A stretch of DNA of 64,000 bases from Streptomyces sp. P9-A4 (GTDB taxonomy: Bacteria > Actinomycetota > Actinomycetes > Streptomycetales > Streptomycetaceae): contig NZ_JAZIFY010000001.1 in the NCBI RefSeq assembly GCF_036634195.1, positions 1,932,501 to 1,996,500 of the forward strand. Reading direction: 5' to 3'. Position numbers and translations under genes: made by a program. Shown here one piece after another: positions 43,873 to 57,664 of this stretch (positions within the stretch are counted from its first letter, which is position 1; each line of letters begins with the position of its first letter). The notes under the pieces were generated by a model that was not told the origin of the DNA, searched no databases, and saw only the letters and a program-made list of their open reading frames with translations.

Positions 43873-46191
43873 GTGAGCACCCAGGATCTCGTTCCCTCGC
43901 CCGTGGGCCCCGTCGACGTCGAGCAGGCCGAGGCCGCGCTCGTCGAGCGCTATCCGCGCCTGGTCCGCATCGCCTATCTCGTACTGCCGCCTTCGCTGGG
44001 ACGCAACCGCCGGGTGCTGACGGCGCACGCGCTCGTACAGCGTTCGCTGCCGCGGCGGCGGGTGCCGGGGCCGTCCGTGCCGGAGCCCCGGCTGTCCGAG
44101 GACGCGGTCGATCCCGGGTACGCGTACGTACGGGGCGAGGTGCTGCGGCAGGCGCTGATCGCCGGGCTGCCGCTGCGGCGCCTCGCGCTGCCGCGCCGGG
44201 CCCAGTTCCCGCCGCTGCTGCCGCATGTGTGGGGGCTGCGGCTGTTCCCCCGGGTGGGGGGCGCGGACGAACTGGCCCTGGACCAGCGCCTGTCCCGCCT
44301 CTCCGGACCGGGCCGCGCGGCCTACGTCCTGCGCGGCCTGGAACGCCAGGGGGACCCGGAGGTGCTGCGGGTCCTGAGGGCGGCGGGGGTGGAGGACCCG
44401 GCGGGGGCACTGGCGGAGGCGGACGCGGTGGAGACGGAGGCCGGGGACGGGCCGGAGGGGGTGGGCGCGGCGGGCGGCCCGGTAGGAGTTGAACCGGTCG
44501 GGCCGGGCTCCGGAAGCGGCGGGCCGTCCGGTACCGGGGACGGCCGTACGGAACGGGTCGGCCAACAGCCCGGCCCGGGCCGGGGCGGAGCCGGGAACTG
44601 GACGGGGTCGGGCGGCCCGCACGGGGCCGGGCAGGAACGCGCGGGCGGCAGGGCCGGTACGGGGCCGGCGGCGGACGGCAGGGGCGGGGGCGGTACGGGC
44701 ACGCCGGGCCGGACCGGCGCCGAAGGCCCGAACGGTCGCGCCGAACGCGTCGGCGAGCAGGCGGGACCCCACTACGCCGCCGCCCGTGCGCCGGGGCGGG
44801 GCCCCGGTGGGTTCGATCCCGGGCGGCGGCGCAGTGGGGTCGCCCTGCTGGAGTCCGACGAGTTCGACCCCTGTGCGCTGCAGGCGCGGCCCACCGATCT
44901 CATGCGGCGGCGGCAGCACGGCCGGGCCGCTCTCGTCGCCCTCGCCGCGCTCGTCGTCTGCGGGACGCTGCTCGGGCTGCCCGGGGACGGCTGGGGCAGA
45001 AACGGTGCCGCCGCCCCCTCGTACGCCCGCAACCCCGCCGCCGAGGCCGCCCTCGACCCCGGCGCCCTCAGGCGGGTCGACCCCGCCGTCTGGCCCGGTT
45101 CGACCCGGCAGGACTTCTCCGTGTGGCCCGCCCGCGGCGGCCTCGCCCGGGACACCGGCCTGCTCCGGCGCGCGCTCGCCGTGTGGGCCCGGCCCGGCCC
45201 CTCCGTACGCTCCTCCGCCACGCCCGGGACGCCGGTCGGCCCCCCGATGGGGCCGCCGCAGCTGCTGTTCGCGGGCGTCGTCGACGGGGCCCGGGTCGTG
45301 CTCCTCCACGACGGGCTGCGCGCCGTGCGGTACGCCGAACCCGTCGACGGCGCGGCGGGCACCGCCGGCGCCGCGCTCGACTTCGCGCGCACCGACGGCG
45401 CCGACACCGTCGGTTCCGCCGCGCTCGTCGTGTCCCGGGCGGCGGGCGACGTCCGCTATCTCACCGCGCCCTGGGTCACGGAGACCGCCGTACGGGACCT
45501 GCTCGCGCCCGGCCGGGACGCCCGGCCGCTGCCCCGCGACGCCGACGGGGTGACGGAGCCGATGACGAGCCCCGCGCTCGCGAAGGGCTGCACCCGCTGG
45601 AACACCCTCCAGGTGCACGACGGTTCGGGGCGCCGGCTCCTCGCCGACCTGGGCGAGCTGTCCCCCGCCCGCCTCCTGTGGGGCTCCCCCGGCGCGCCCG
45701 TGGACGCCACGGGCCCCGACGCGCGGGCGGCGTGGGCCCGTACCGCCTGCCAGCTGACGGCGGTACGGGCGCACGGCGTGCGCTCGGTGAGCGCCTGGCG
45801 GTTCGCGCGGCAGCCGCTGCCGGAGGGCGCCGGGCGGGGCACCTGGCTGTGCACGCGCGCGGAGACCTGGCGGGGTACGGGGAGCAGGGTCCTCGCCCAG
45901 TTCCTGGTCCCCTCGCCGGAGGTGCCCGCGGCGCTCGCGGCCCGCTCCGAGGGGTCGCCCGCGTGCGGGGTGCGGGAGCCCCGGGTCCTGGCGGGCGTGC
46001 TGTGGCAGGCGCCGGGCGGCGGCTGGTACGTCCTGGCGGCGGGCAGCCCGGACTTCACCGCGCTGGAGACCTCGGGCGGGGTGAAGGGCCGCTCGGACGG
46101 GCCGGTGCTGGCGGTGAGGGCGTCGGCGGGGGCGCGGGCCGATCTGGACGGCACCCTGCGGGACGGACGGAGGACGGGCGCGCTGAGGTAG
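43873..46191 (+). CDS. Single-pass membrane protein with sigma-factor-like N-terminus
   Basis: A 772-residue protein starting at GTG. Residues about 18-170 resemble a degenerate sigma-70 region: AEAALVERYPRLVRIAYLVLP and, further on, LDQRLSRLSGPGRAAYVLRGLE, as in ECF factors. Residues ~190-300 are an extremely Gly/Pro-rich, low-complexity linker. One transmembrane helix near 352-374 (RAALVALAALVVCGTLLG) is followed by a large outer domain (about 390-772), with four Cys residues able to form disulfides (TRWNTL, TACQLTAV, TWLCTRAE, SPACGVRE regions). This looks like a membrane-anchored regulator whose sigma-like part stays in the cytosol. I do not know a described family. Confidence 0.75.
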   Translation: MSTQDLVPSPVGPVDVEQAEAALVERYPRLVRIAYLVLPPSLGRNRRVLTAHALVQRSLPRRRVPGPSVPEPRLSEDAVDPGYAYVRGEVLRQALIAGLPLRRLALPRRAQFPPLLPHVWGLRLFPRVGGADELALDQRLSRLSGPGRAAYVLRGLERQGDPEVLRVLRAAGVEDPAGALAEADAVETEAGDGPEGVGAAGGPVGVEPVGPGSGSGGPSGTGDGRTERVGQQPGPGRGGAGNWTGSGGPHGAGQERAGGRAGTGPAADGRGGGGTGTPGRTGAEGPNGRAERVGEQAGPHYAAARAPGRGPGGFDPGRRRSGVALLESDEFDPCALQARPTDLMRRRQHGRAALVALAALVVCGTLLGLPGDGWGRNGAAAPSYARNPAAEAALDPGALRRVDPAVWPGSTRQDFSVWPARGGLARDTGLLRRALAVWARPGPSVRSSATPGTPVGPPMGPPQLLFAGVVDGARVVLLHDGLRAVRYAEPVDGAAGTAGAALDFARTDGADTVGSAALVVSRAAGDVRYLTAPWVTETAVRDLLAPGRDARPLPRDADGVTEPMTSPALAKGCTRWNTLQVHDGSGRRLLADLGELSPARLLWGSPGAPVDATGPDARAAWARTACQLTAVRAHGVRSVSAWRFARQPLPEGAGRGTWLCTRAETWRGTGSRVLAQFLVPSPEVPAALAARSEGSPACGVREPRVLAGVLWQAPGGGWYVLAAGSPDFTALETSGGVKGRSDGPVLAVRASAGARADLDGTLRDGRRTGALR

Positions 46192-46293
46192 GCGGGCTGA
46201 GGCAGCGGGGCGGCGGTCGCCCGTCCCCGGCCGCCCCGCCCGCACGGGCACCAGACCCCGCCCCCACCCTCAAAAAGACCGCGCACAGGCCTG

Positions 46294-46321
46294 TTGCCAC
46301 CGCCTTACCCCTCAGTACATT
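46294..46321 (+). promoter_or_regulatory. Promoter giving a leaderless mRNA for the diiron-type gene
   Basis: TTGCCA (46294-46299), 16 bases, TACATT (46316-46321). The expected start falls on or beside the ATG at 46328, and no ribosome site precedes that ATG. Confidence 0.5.
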
Positions 46322-46327
46322 GACGTC

Positions 46328-47212
46328 ATGTCTAATACGCAGCCCGTACCGGTGGCGTCGGAGCACGTCGAGCTCAAAGCCCGCAAGGTCTCCTTCGACT
46401 GGGAGGCGACCCCGCTCCACTGGGTGCCCGGCGATCCCTTCACCACGCACACCATCAACGTGCTGCACCTGCTCCTCCCCGCCGGCGAACGCTGGTTCGT
46501 GCACGTCTACAAGCAGGCGCTGCCGTACATCACCGACGACCGGCTGCGCGAGGACGTCATCGGCTTCATCGGCCAGGAGGCCATCCACTCCCAGGCCCAC
46601 GACGACGTCCTGCCCCACCTCCGCGAGCAGGGCCTCGACCCCACCCCGTACACCGCGCAGGTCGACTGGTTCTTCGAGAAGCTCCTCGGGGACCGGACCC
46701 TGCCGCCGGGCCGCCCGCGCCGCTGGTGGCTGAGGGAACGGGTCGCGCTGATCGCCGCCATCGAGCACTACACCGCCTTCCTCGGCGACTGGGTCCTCAA
46801 CGCCGACGCCCTCGACCGCGCGGGCGCCGACCCCACCATGCTCGACCTGCTGCGCTGGCACGGCGCCGAGGAGGTCGAGCACCGCGCGGTCGCCTTCGAG
46901 CTCTTCATGCACCTCGACGGCGGCTACCGGCGCCGCGCCCGCACCTGGGCGCTCGCCTTCTCCGCGCTCGTCTTCCTCTGGCAGCGCGGCATCCGCTTCT
47001 TCATGGAGAACGATCCCAGCCTGCTCGACGGCAAGGCCTCCCTCGGCCAGTTCGTCCGCAAGGGCCGGCAGGGCGTACTGCCCTCCACCCCGGCCATGCT
47101 GCGCTCCGTCCCGCGCTACCTCAGCCGCGCCTACCACCCCTCCCAGGAGGGGAACACCGCGCAGGCGATGGCCTACCTGGCCTCCTCCCCCGGCGCCAAC
47201 GGAGGTCACTGA
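46328..47212 (+). CDS. Metal-dependent hydrolase-family (PF10118-like) protein with a diiron-type motif
   Basis: A 294-residue soluble helical protein of the family named 'metal-dependent hydrolase'. The metal residues follow the ferritin-like pattern: Glu54, E84-x-x-H87 (QEAIHSQ), Glu146 (AIEHYTA) and E182-x-x-H185 (EEVEHRA), spaced as in diiron carboxylate oxygenases. The next gene, coupled by a TGATG overlap, is a ferredoxin-type reductase, so an oxygenase fed by its own electron chain is more likely than a hydrolase. The C-terminal part (RRRARTWALAFSALVFLWQRG) may contact membrane. Substrate unknown; fatty acid or hydrocarbon is possible. Confidence 0.85.
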   Translation: MSNTQPVPVASEHVELKARKVSFDWEATPLHWVPGDPFTTHTINVLHLLLPAGERWFVHVYKQALPYITDDRLREDVIGFIGQEAIHSQAHDDVLPHLREQGLDPTPYTAQVDWFFEKLLGDRTLPPGRPRRWWLRERVALIAAIEHYTAFLGDWVLNADALDRAGADPTMLDLLRWHGAEEVEHRAVAFELFMHLDGGYRRRARTWALAFSALVFLWQRGIRFFMENDPSLLDGKASLGQFVRKGRQGVLPSTPAMLRSVPRYLSRAYHPSQEGNTAQAMAYLASSPGANGGH

Positions 47213-48264
47213 TGCCCCGGTTCACCACCGTCGCCCTCGTCACCGGGGCCGCGCTGCTCGTCCGCCGCGCGGTCCGCAGCCGTATGTCCACCGCGCCGCT
47301 GTGGCCGATGCCCGCCCTCGACGAACCCGTGTCCGGATACGGCAGGGGCCGCACCGTCCCCCGCAAGGTCCGCGTCGCCCGGCGCACCGAACCCGCCGAG
47401 GGGGTCGTCGAACTACGCCTGGAGGGACGCGGGTTGCCCGCCTGGCAGCCCGGCGCCCATGTCGACCTCGTCCTGCCCTCCGGGCTCGTCCGGCAGTACT
47501 CGCTCTGCGGCGATCCCGCCGACACGGGCGCGTACACCGTGGCCACCCGCCTCGTCGCGGACAGCCGGGGCGGCTCCCGCGAGGTCCACGAACAGCTCCA
47601 CGAGGGCGTGGAGATCGAGATCCGGGGCCCCCGCAACCGCTTCCCGCTCACCGACGCCCCCGCGTACGTCTTCGTCGCCGGCGGCATCGGCATCACCCCG
47701 GTCCTCGCGATGCTCCGCGCCGCCGACGCGGCCGGGGCGGACTGGCGACTCGTGTACTGCGGGCGCGGGCGCGCCACCATGCCGTACCTCGCCGAGATCG
47801 AGCGGCTCGGCGGCGACCGGGTGACCGTCGTCGCCGAGGACGAGTCGGGCCGCCCCGACCTGGGATTCCTCGCCCAGGTGCCCGCCGGGACGCCGGTCTA
47901 CTGCTGCGGCCCCGACGGCCTCATGGACGCGGTGGCGGCGGCACTGCCGGAGGGCAGGGCGCCGCGCCTGGAGCGCTTCTCGGCCGCGGCGCCGGTCGAC
48001 GGGACGGCCTTCGAGGTCGAGCTGCGCCGCTCCGGACGTACGGTGAGGGTCGCGGCCGACCAGTCGGTCCTCGCGGCGGTCCGCGAGGAGGTCCCGGGCA
48101 TCATGTACTCCTGCCGGCAGGGTTTCTGCGGCACCTGCCAACAGCGGGTGATCGAGGGCGAGATCGACCACCGGGACGAGCTGCTCACCGACGCCGAGCG
48201 GGACGGCTCCATGCTGATCTGCGTCTCGCGCTGTACGGGGAAGCGGCTCGTCCTGGACCTGTAG
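47212..48264 (+). CDS. Ferredoxin reductase with C-terminal 2Fe-2S domain
   Basis: A 350-residue flavin/iron-sulfur oxidoreductase of the phthalate-dioxygenase-reductase/VanB type. A possible short membrane stretch at the N-terminus is followed by the FAD/FMN-binding strand (RQYSLCGDP), an NAD-binding GGIGITPVLAML segment and a plant-type 2Fe-2S domain with Cys301, Cys306, Cys309 and Cys337 (SCRQGFCGTC and LICVSRC). GGAGG precedes the ATG. It is coupled to the diiron-type protein upstream and very likely its electron donor. Confidence 0.92.
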   Translation: MPRFTTVALVTGAALLVRRAVRSRMSTAPLWPMPALDEPVSGYGRGRTVPRKVRVARRTEPAEGVVELRLEGRGLPAWQPGAHVDLVLPSGLVRQYSLCGDPADTGAYTVATRLVADSRGGSREVHEQLHEGVEIEIRGPRNRFPLTDAPAYVFVAGGIGITPVLAMLRAADAAGADWRLVYCGRGRATMPYLAEIERLGGDRVTVVAEDESGRPDLGFLAQVPAGTPVYCCGPDGLMDAVAAALPEGRAPRLERFSAAAPVDGTAFEVELRRSGRTVRVAADQSVLAAVREEVPGIMYSCRQGFCGTCQQRVIEGEIDHRDELLTDAERDGSMLICVSRCTGKRLVLDL

Positions 48265-48271
48265 GGCCGCC

Positions 48272-48772
48272 CTACGGCAGGACCAGCCAGTCGAGGGCCA
48301 GCGCGGCGAGGAGGCCTCCCACCAGGAGCCAGGTGCCCAGCCGCGTACGGCCGTTGCGGGACAGTTCGATCACGATCCCGCACAGGATCATGGCGAGGCC
48401 GTACACACCGACGACGAGCACGGACGTCCGGCTCGCGAGGCGGATCACGAGGACCACGGCCATCGCCACGAGGAGCACGGAGGCGGCGGCCACGCGGAGG
48501 CGGCGCGCCTGCTTCGGGGTGAGCCCGGCGGAGCGGGCCGCCTCTTCGGCGTCGTCGCCCGGCTCTGCGGTCTCGTCCGTCTCGACGCTCTCGTCCGCGT
48601 CGTCCCCCTCATCCGTGTCGTCGGCCCCGTCGGCCCCGTCGGCCCCGTCGGCGGCCTTCTCGGGCTTCGGAGTCCCCTCGGGGCCCTCCTCGCGGGTCTC
48701 CTCGTGGGTCTCCTCGGCCTCAGGGGCCTCCGGGGACTTGGCTGCCTGGGTGTCCTGGTCGGAAGCGCTCAT
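48272..48772 (-). CDS. Membrane protein with an acidic N-terminal tail
   Basis: A 166-residue protein. Residues 1-85 are highly acidic (Glu/Asp/Ala/Gly repeats such as GADGADGADDTDEGDD) and probably disordered in the cytosol. Residues about 92-165 hold three transmembrane helices (VAAASVLLVAMAVVLVIRLA, SVLVVGVYGLAMILCGIVI, LLVGGLLAALALDWLVL). No family recognised. Divergent from a TetR regulator with only 37 bases between. Confidence 0.8.
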   Translation of the reverse strand: MSASDQDTQAAKSPEAPEAEETHEETREEGPEGTPKPEKAADGADGADGADDTDEGDDADESVETDETAEPGDDAEEAARSAGLTPKQARRLRVAAASVLLVAMAVVLVIRLASRTSVLVVGVYGLAMILCGIVIELSRNGRTRLGTWLLVGGLLAALALDWLVLP

Positions 48773-48809
48773 GGAGCAGGAGAGTAACCGACCCCGTTAG
48801 GCTGTTCGT

Positions 48810-49541
48810 ATGACGACCGGGGTACGCCGCAGGATGGGCGTCGAGGAGCGCAAGCAGCAGCTGATCGGGGTCGCCCTCGAACTCTTCAGCCACCGCTCTC
48901 CCGACGAGGTCTCCATCGACGAGATCGCCGCCGCCGCGGGCATCTCGCGGCCGTTGGTCTACCACTACTTCCCCGGCAAGCAGAGCCTGTACGAGGCGGC
49001 GCTGCGGCGGGCCGCCGACGAGCTGGCGGCCAGGTTCGTGGAGCCGCCGCAGGGCCCGCTCGGGGCGCGGCTGCTGCGGGTGATGGGCCGGTTCTTCGAC
49101 TTCGTGGACGAGCACGGCCCGGGTTTCGCGGCGCTGATGCGGGGCGGGCCCGCGGTGGGTTCGTCCACGACGAACGCGATGATCGACGAGGTGCGGCAGG
49201 CCGCGTACGTCCAGATCCTCGCCCACCTCGGGGTCGAGAAGCCGTCCGCCCGGCTGGAGTTGGTCGTCCGCTCCTGGGTGTCGCTCGCCGAGTCGACGGC
49301 GCTGATCTGGCTGGACGGGCGCCGGGTCCCGCGCGCGGAGCTGGAGTTGCAGCTCGTGCACGACTTCGCGGCGCTGGCGGCGGTGAGTGCCGCGTACGAC
49401 GCGGAGATGGCGGAGATCCTGGTGGGTCTCCTCGCGGACGAGCCGGCCGACGGCCCCTTCGGGGAGCTGGTGGCCCGGCTCGTCGCGCTCGTGCCCTCGG
49501 CCGGGGCGGCGCACGTCGTGCCCGATCAGCGCTTGCGGTAG
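48810..49541 (+). CDS. TetR-family transcriptional regulator
   Basis: A 243-residue regulator. The HTH (about 12-60) reads QLIGVALELFSHRSPDEVSIDEIAAAAGISRPLVYHYFPGKQSLYEAAL. The C-terminal helical domain (from ~75) has the AEITR-like pattern ALIWLDGRRVPRAELELQLVHDF. The last 16 bases overlap the convergent isomerase gene. It may control the divergent membrane protein or the nearby oxygenase genes. Confidence 0.94.
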   Translation: MTTGVRRRMGVEERKQQLIGVALELFSHRSPDEVSIDEIAAAAGISRPLVYHYFPGKQSLYEAALRRAADELAARFVEPPQGPLGARLLRVMGRFFDFVDEHGPGFAALMRGGPAVGSSTTNAMIDEVRQAAYVQILAHLGVEKPSARLELVVRSWVSLAESTALIWLDGRRVPRAELELQLVHDFAALAAVSAAYDAEMAEILVGLLADEPADGPFGELVARLVALVPSAGAAHVVPDQRLR

Positions 49542-49858
49542 GACGATTCGAGGTCGCGGATCTCCACGGAGAGATGGACGCCGTCCGTGGTCTTGAGGTA
49601 GCGCGGCAGCAGGTTCAGGACGGCCTTCGAGAGCCGTGCCTTGGCGTCGTCCGTGCGGCCGAACAGCAGGGCGATCTCGACGTGTACGAGGGCGTCGTCG
49701 GTCGCGCCGTCGCCGACGACCGTCTCGTCTACCTCGCGGAAGCGGGTCTTGCAGGCCTCGGGCGTCGTGCCGACCGCCTCGACCAGCAGAGGGTGCAGGG
49801 CGAGCGCGAAGCCGCGCCGGTCGAGGGGCGCGGAGTAGTCGACGGTGATCTGCGGCAT
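49526..49858 (-). CDS. 5-carboxymethyl-2-hydroxymuconate isomerase-like (tautomerase superfamily)
   Basis: A 110-residue protein with Pro as residue 2 (MPQITVDYS), the catalytic N-terminal proline of tautomerases after Met removal. The body (ALALHPLLVEAVGTTPEAC, VHVEIALLFGRTDDAKARLS) matches the CHMI family that isomerises homoprotocatechuate degradation products. No other gene of that pathway is near, so a different keto-enol substrate is possible. The ATG at 49858 is chosen because it yields Pro2. Confidence 0.85.
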   Translation of the reverse strand: MPQITVDYSAPLDRRGFALALHPLLVEAVGTTPEACKTRFREVDETVVGDGATDDALVHVEIALLFGRTDDAKARLSKAVLNLLPRYLKTTDGVHLSVEIRDLESSYRKR

Positions 49859-49924
49859 GAGGGTCACTCCCGGCCAGAGAGATACGGCTGTCGGATGTCT
49901 GGCCACACCTTTACGGTGATCGCC

Positions 49925-50443
49925 ATGACGACACAAGTGACCTTCCGGCAGGCCGGAGAGGACGATCTCGGCCTCCTGGCGGAAATGTACGACGAGGCCG
50001 CCCGCTGGATGCTGCGCAACGGCATCGACCAGTGGAAGCCGGGCGGGAAGAGCGCCGCGCATTTCGGGGAGCGCCTCGCCGCCGGTGAGGTGTGGCTGGC
50101 GGCCCACGGTGGCCGGCCGGTCGGGGCGTACGAGCTGTGGTGGGAGGACGAGGGGGCCTGGGGTCCGCAGCCGCCGGTCGCCGGGTACGTCCACCGGCTG
50201 ATGACGGAGCGGGCTTCGGCGCCGGCCGGCACCGGGCGGGCGCTGCTCGCGCACGCGGAGGAGCGGATAGCGGCCGGCGGCCGGGCGGTGGCCCGGCTGG
50301 ACTGTCTGTCGGACAACCCGCGGCTCCGTGCGTACTACGAGGCCGCGGGCTACCGTGCCGTCGGCGAGGAGCCGGGAAAGCTCGCCGCCGACGGCACGCG
50401 TTACGGGGTCACCCTGATGGAGCGGTCGCTCACCGGGGCGTGA
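49925..50443 (+). CDS. GNAT-family N-acetyltransferase
   Basis: A 172-residue acetyltransferase. Motifs: YVHRLMTERASAPAGTGRALLAHAEERIA and LDCLSDNPRLRAYYEAAGY, the family's C-terminal signature. Two starts are in frame: ATG 49895 and ATG 49925; the latter gives the usual N-terminus (MTTQVTFRQAGEDDL). Substrate unknown. Convergent with the pullulanase gene, 3 bases apart. Confidence 0.9.
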   Translation: MTTQVTFRQAGEDDLGLLAEMYDEAARWMLRNGIDQWKPGGKSAAHFGERLAAGEVWLAAHGGRPVGAYELWWEDEGAWGPQPPVAGYVHRLMTERASAPAGTGRALLAHAEERIAAGGRAVARLDCLSDNPRLRAYYEAAGYRAVGEEPGKLAADGTRYGVTLMERSLTGA

Positions 50444-50446
50444 CGG

Positions 50447-55735
<5,289 letters not shown>

Positions 55736-55765
55736 GGGGGTTGCTCCCTGGAGGTACGGGAAGAG

Positions 55766-55790
55766 AGGGCCGCCCCGGCGGGGCGGCCCT
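55766..55790 (-). terminator. Hairpin between aml and the pullulanase gene
   Basis: AGGGCCGCCCC (55766-55776) and GGGGCGGCCCT (55780-55790), 11 perfect pairs, 3-base loop. It could end most aml transcripts while allowing part to reach the pullulanase gene. Confidence 0.75.
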
Positions 55791-55806
55791 TCGAGGAGGA
55801 GGGGGC

Positions 55807-57525
55807 TCAGCTGCGGAAGGTGTCGTTCAGGACGACCTGGCCCGAGGCGGGGACGGTCGCGGTGCGGTTGGCGCCGGACTCCCAGGTCACGTTCCCGGCC
55901 GCGTCCTTGCGAACGTACTTGTACTCGAAGGCCGTTCCGGCCGGCAGGGACACCGTCAGCTTCCAGACGGGGTACGCGGCCGGGTCGAGCTTCAGGGCGG
56001 CGGCGGGGGCCCAGCCGCCCAGCTCGGGGCGGTTGCCGGTGACGTAGATGTTCTGGCCGACGACGGTGGTGGCGTTGACGTTGAACGCGGCGCCGGCGGT
56101 GGCCGGCGGGTTCGTGGTGGGCGGTGTGGTGGGGGTGGTGCCACCGCAGTTCATGGCCCCGGTGTGCAGGGCGAGGGCCGTGTTCGCGGCGAGGGTGGCC
56201 GTGAACTGGCCGGAGGAGTTCACCGTGACGGCGGTGCCGCTCTGCACGTCGCAGTAGGTGCCGCCGGGCAGGGCGCTCTGGAAGGTGCGGGTGAGCGCGG
56301 AGGACTCGTGGTTGATCGCCACGTACGCCTTGGAGCCGCGGCCGAACGCGATCGCGTTGCCGCCGTTGTCCCACCAGTTCGTGACGGCCTGGCCGCGTGC
56401 GGTGTTGCGGAGGGCCACCATGGAGGAGATCTCTCGCCAGGCGTGCTGGCACTTCCAGCCGTCGGTGTAACAGGCGTTCACCTGGCCGCCGTTGGGCGGT
56501 CCGGCGTCCTTGTCGGTCCACTCGTAGCCGGAGTGGACGTCCGGGGAGCCGTAGGGCCAGGCGAGCATGAAGACGGAGGCGAGGGTGTAGTTCGCGCCGT
56601 CCTTGTAGGAGAGGGTGTCGCCGCCGCGCTCGGTGTCGTGGTTGTCGACGAAGACGGCGGACTGCCCGGAGGGCATGTAGCCCCAGGACTCGCCGAAGTT
56701 CTTGAGGTGGGCGAGCTTCTCGTTCTGGAGGATCCGCTTGAGGTCGCGGGCGTAGCGGAACTCCTGGACGTCTCCGGTGCCGAGGTACTCGCTCGGGGAG
56801 ACCGCCTCGCCCGCGCCGTGGATGGCCTCCTGCTTCCAGTAGGCGTTCGGGTTCGTCAGCCGGGACTTGATGTCGGCGAGGTCGGCGGCCGGCATGTGCT
56901 TGGCGGCGTCGATGCGGAGGCCGTCGACGCCGAGGGAGAGGAGGTCGTCGAGGTATCCGGCGATCTTCGCCCGGACGTACTCCTCGCCGGTGTCGAGGTC
57001 GGGGAGCTGGACGAGTTCGCAGTTCTGGACGTTGGCGCGGTTCCCGTAGTCGGAGATCGAGGACCGGCAGTCGTCCATGTCGGAGCCGGAGTAGAGGCCC
57101 GGGTAGTCGTACTTGGAGAACGGGGTCCCGCCCGTTCCCGTACCGGAGCCGTTCGCCATGTGGTTGATGACGGAGTCGGCGACGACCTTGACGCCGGCCG
57201 CGTGGCAGGTGTCGATCATGTTCTTGAAGGCGGTGCGGTCGCCGAGCCGTCCGGCGATCTTGTAGCTGACCGGCTGGTAGGAGGTCCACCACTGGCCGCC
57301 CTGGAGGTGTTCCTGGGGCGGGGAGACCTGGACGTACCCGTATCCGGCGGGGCCGAGACGGTCGGTGCACTCTCGGGCCACCGAGGCGAAGTTCCATTCG
57401 AACATCACCGCGGTGACGTCCTTCTCGCCGGGCGGGGCGGCCTGCGCCGGCACGTTCCCCGTGACGGCCACGGCGGCGGCTCCCGCCACGAGGGCGAGTG
57501 CGGCGGCCACGGTCTTTCTGGCCAT
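55807..57525 (-). CDS. aml: Secreted alpha-amylase with starch-binding domain
   Basis: A 572-residue enzyme. The signal peptide is about residues 1-30 ([17 protein letters not shown], then PAQAA). The GH13 catalytic domain has Asp206 (GLRIDAAKH) as nucleophile, Glu233 (YWKQEAIH) as acid/base and Asp297 ([11 protein letters not shown]). Residues ~475-572 form a CBM20 starch-binding module after a Thr/Pro linker ([15 protein letters not shown]). AGGAGG precedes the ATG. It sits downstream of the LacI gene with a CTTGC-type operator before it. Confidence 0.96.
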   Translation of the reverse strand: MARKTVAAALALVAGAAAVAVTGNVPAQAAPPGEKDVTAVMFEWNFASVARECTDRLGPAGYGYVQVSPPQEHLQGGQWWTSYQPVSYKIAGRLGDRTAFKNMIDTCHAAGVKVVADSVINHMANGSGTGTGGTPFSKYDYPGLYSGSDMDDCRSSISDYGNRANVQNCELVQLPDLDTGEEYVRAKIAGYLDDLLSLGVDGLRIDAAKHMPAADLADIKSRLTNPNAYWKQEAIHGAGEAVSPSEYLGTGDVQEFRYARDLKRILQNEKLAHLKNFGESWGYMPSGQSAVFVDNHDTERGGDTLSYKDGANYTLASVFMLAWPYGSPDVHSGYEWTDKDAGPPNGGQVNACYTDGWKCQHAWREISSMVALRNTARGQAVTNWWDNGGNAIAFGRGSKAYVAINHESSALTRTFQSALPGGTYCDVQSGTAVTVNSSGQFTATLAANTALALHTGAMNCGGTTPTTPPTTNPPATAGAAFNVNATTVVGQNIYVTGNRPELGGWAPAAALKLDPAAYPVWKLTVSLPAGTAFEYKYVRKDAAGNVTWESGANRTATVPASGQVVLNDTFRS

Positions 57526-57551
57526 GCTTCCTCCTGTACGACGTCCCTGTC

Positions 57552-57563
57552 GCAAGAAGTTGC
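57552..57563. promoter_or_regulatory. Short inverted repeat in the aml leader
   Basis: GCAA-GAAG-TTGC, 27 bases before the aml start; part of a cluster of GCAAG/CTTGC motifs. Confidence 0.3.
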
Positions 57564-57640
57564 CGAAAATGTCAGCAACTGTTTTCAGCCGTGACCGTAC
57601 GAGTGCCCCGGTGCCCGGTCAACCCTCCGGACACCTCAAC

Positions 57641-57664
57641 GCAAGTTGTTACGAAAGGACTTGC
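57641..57664. promoter_or_regulatory. LacI/MalR-type operator before aml
   Basis: GCAAGT (57641-57646) and ACTTGC (57659-57664), perfect arms 12 bases apart. It overlaps the last codons of the LacI gene, 116-139 bases before the aml start. Confidence 0.5.
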
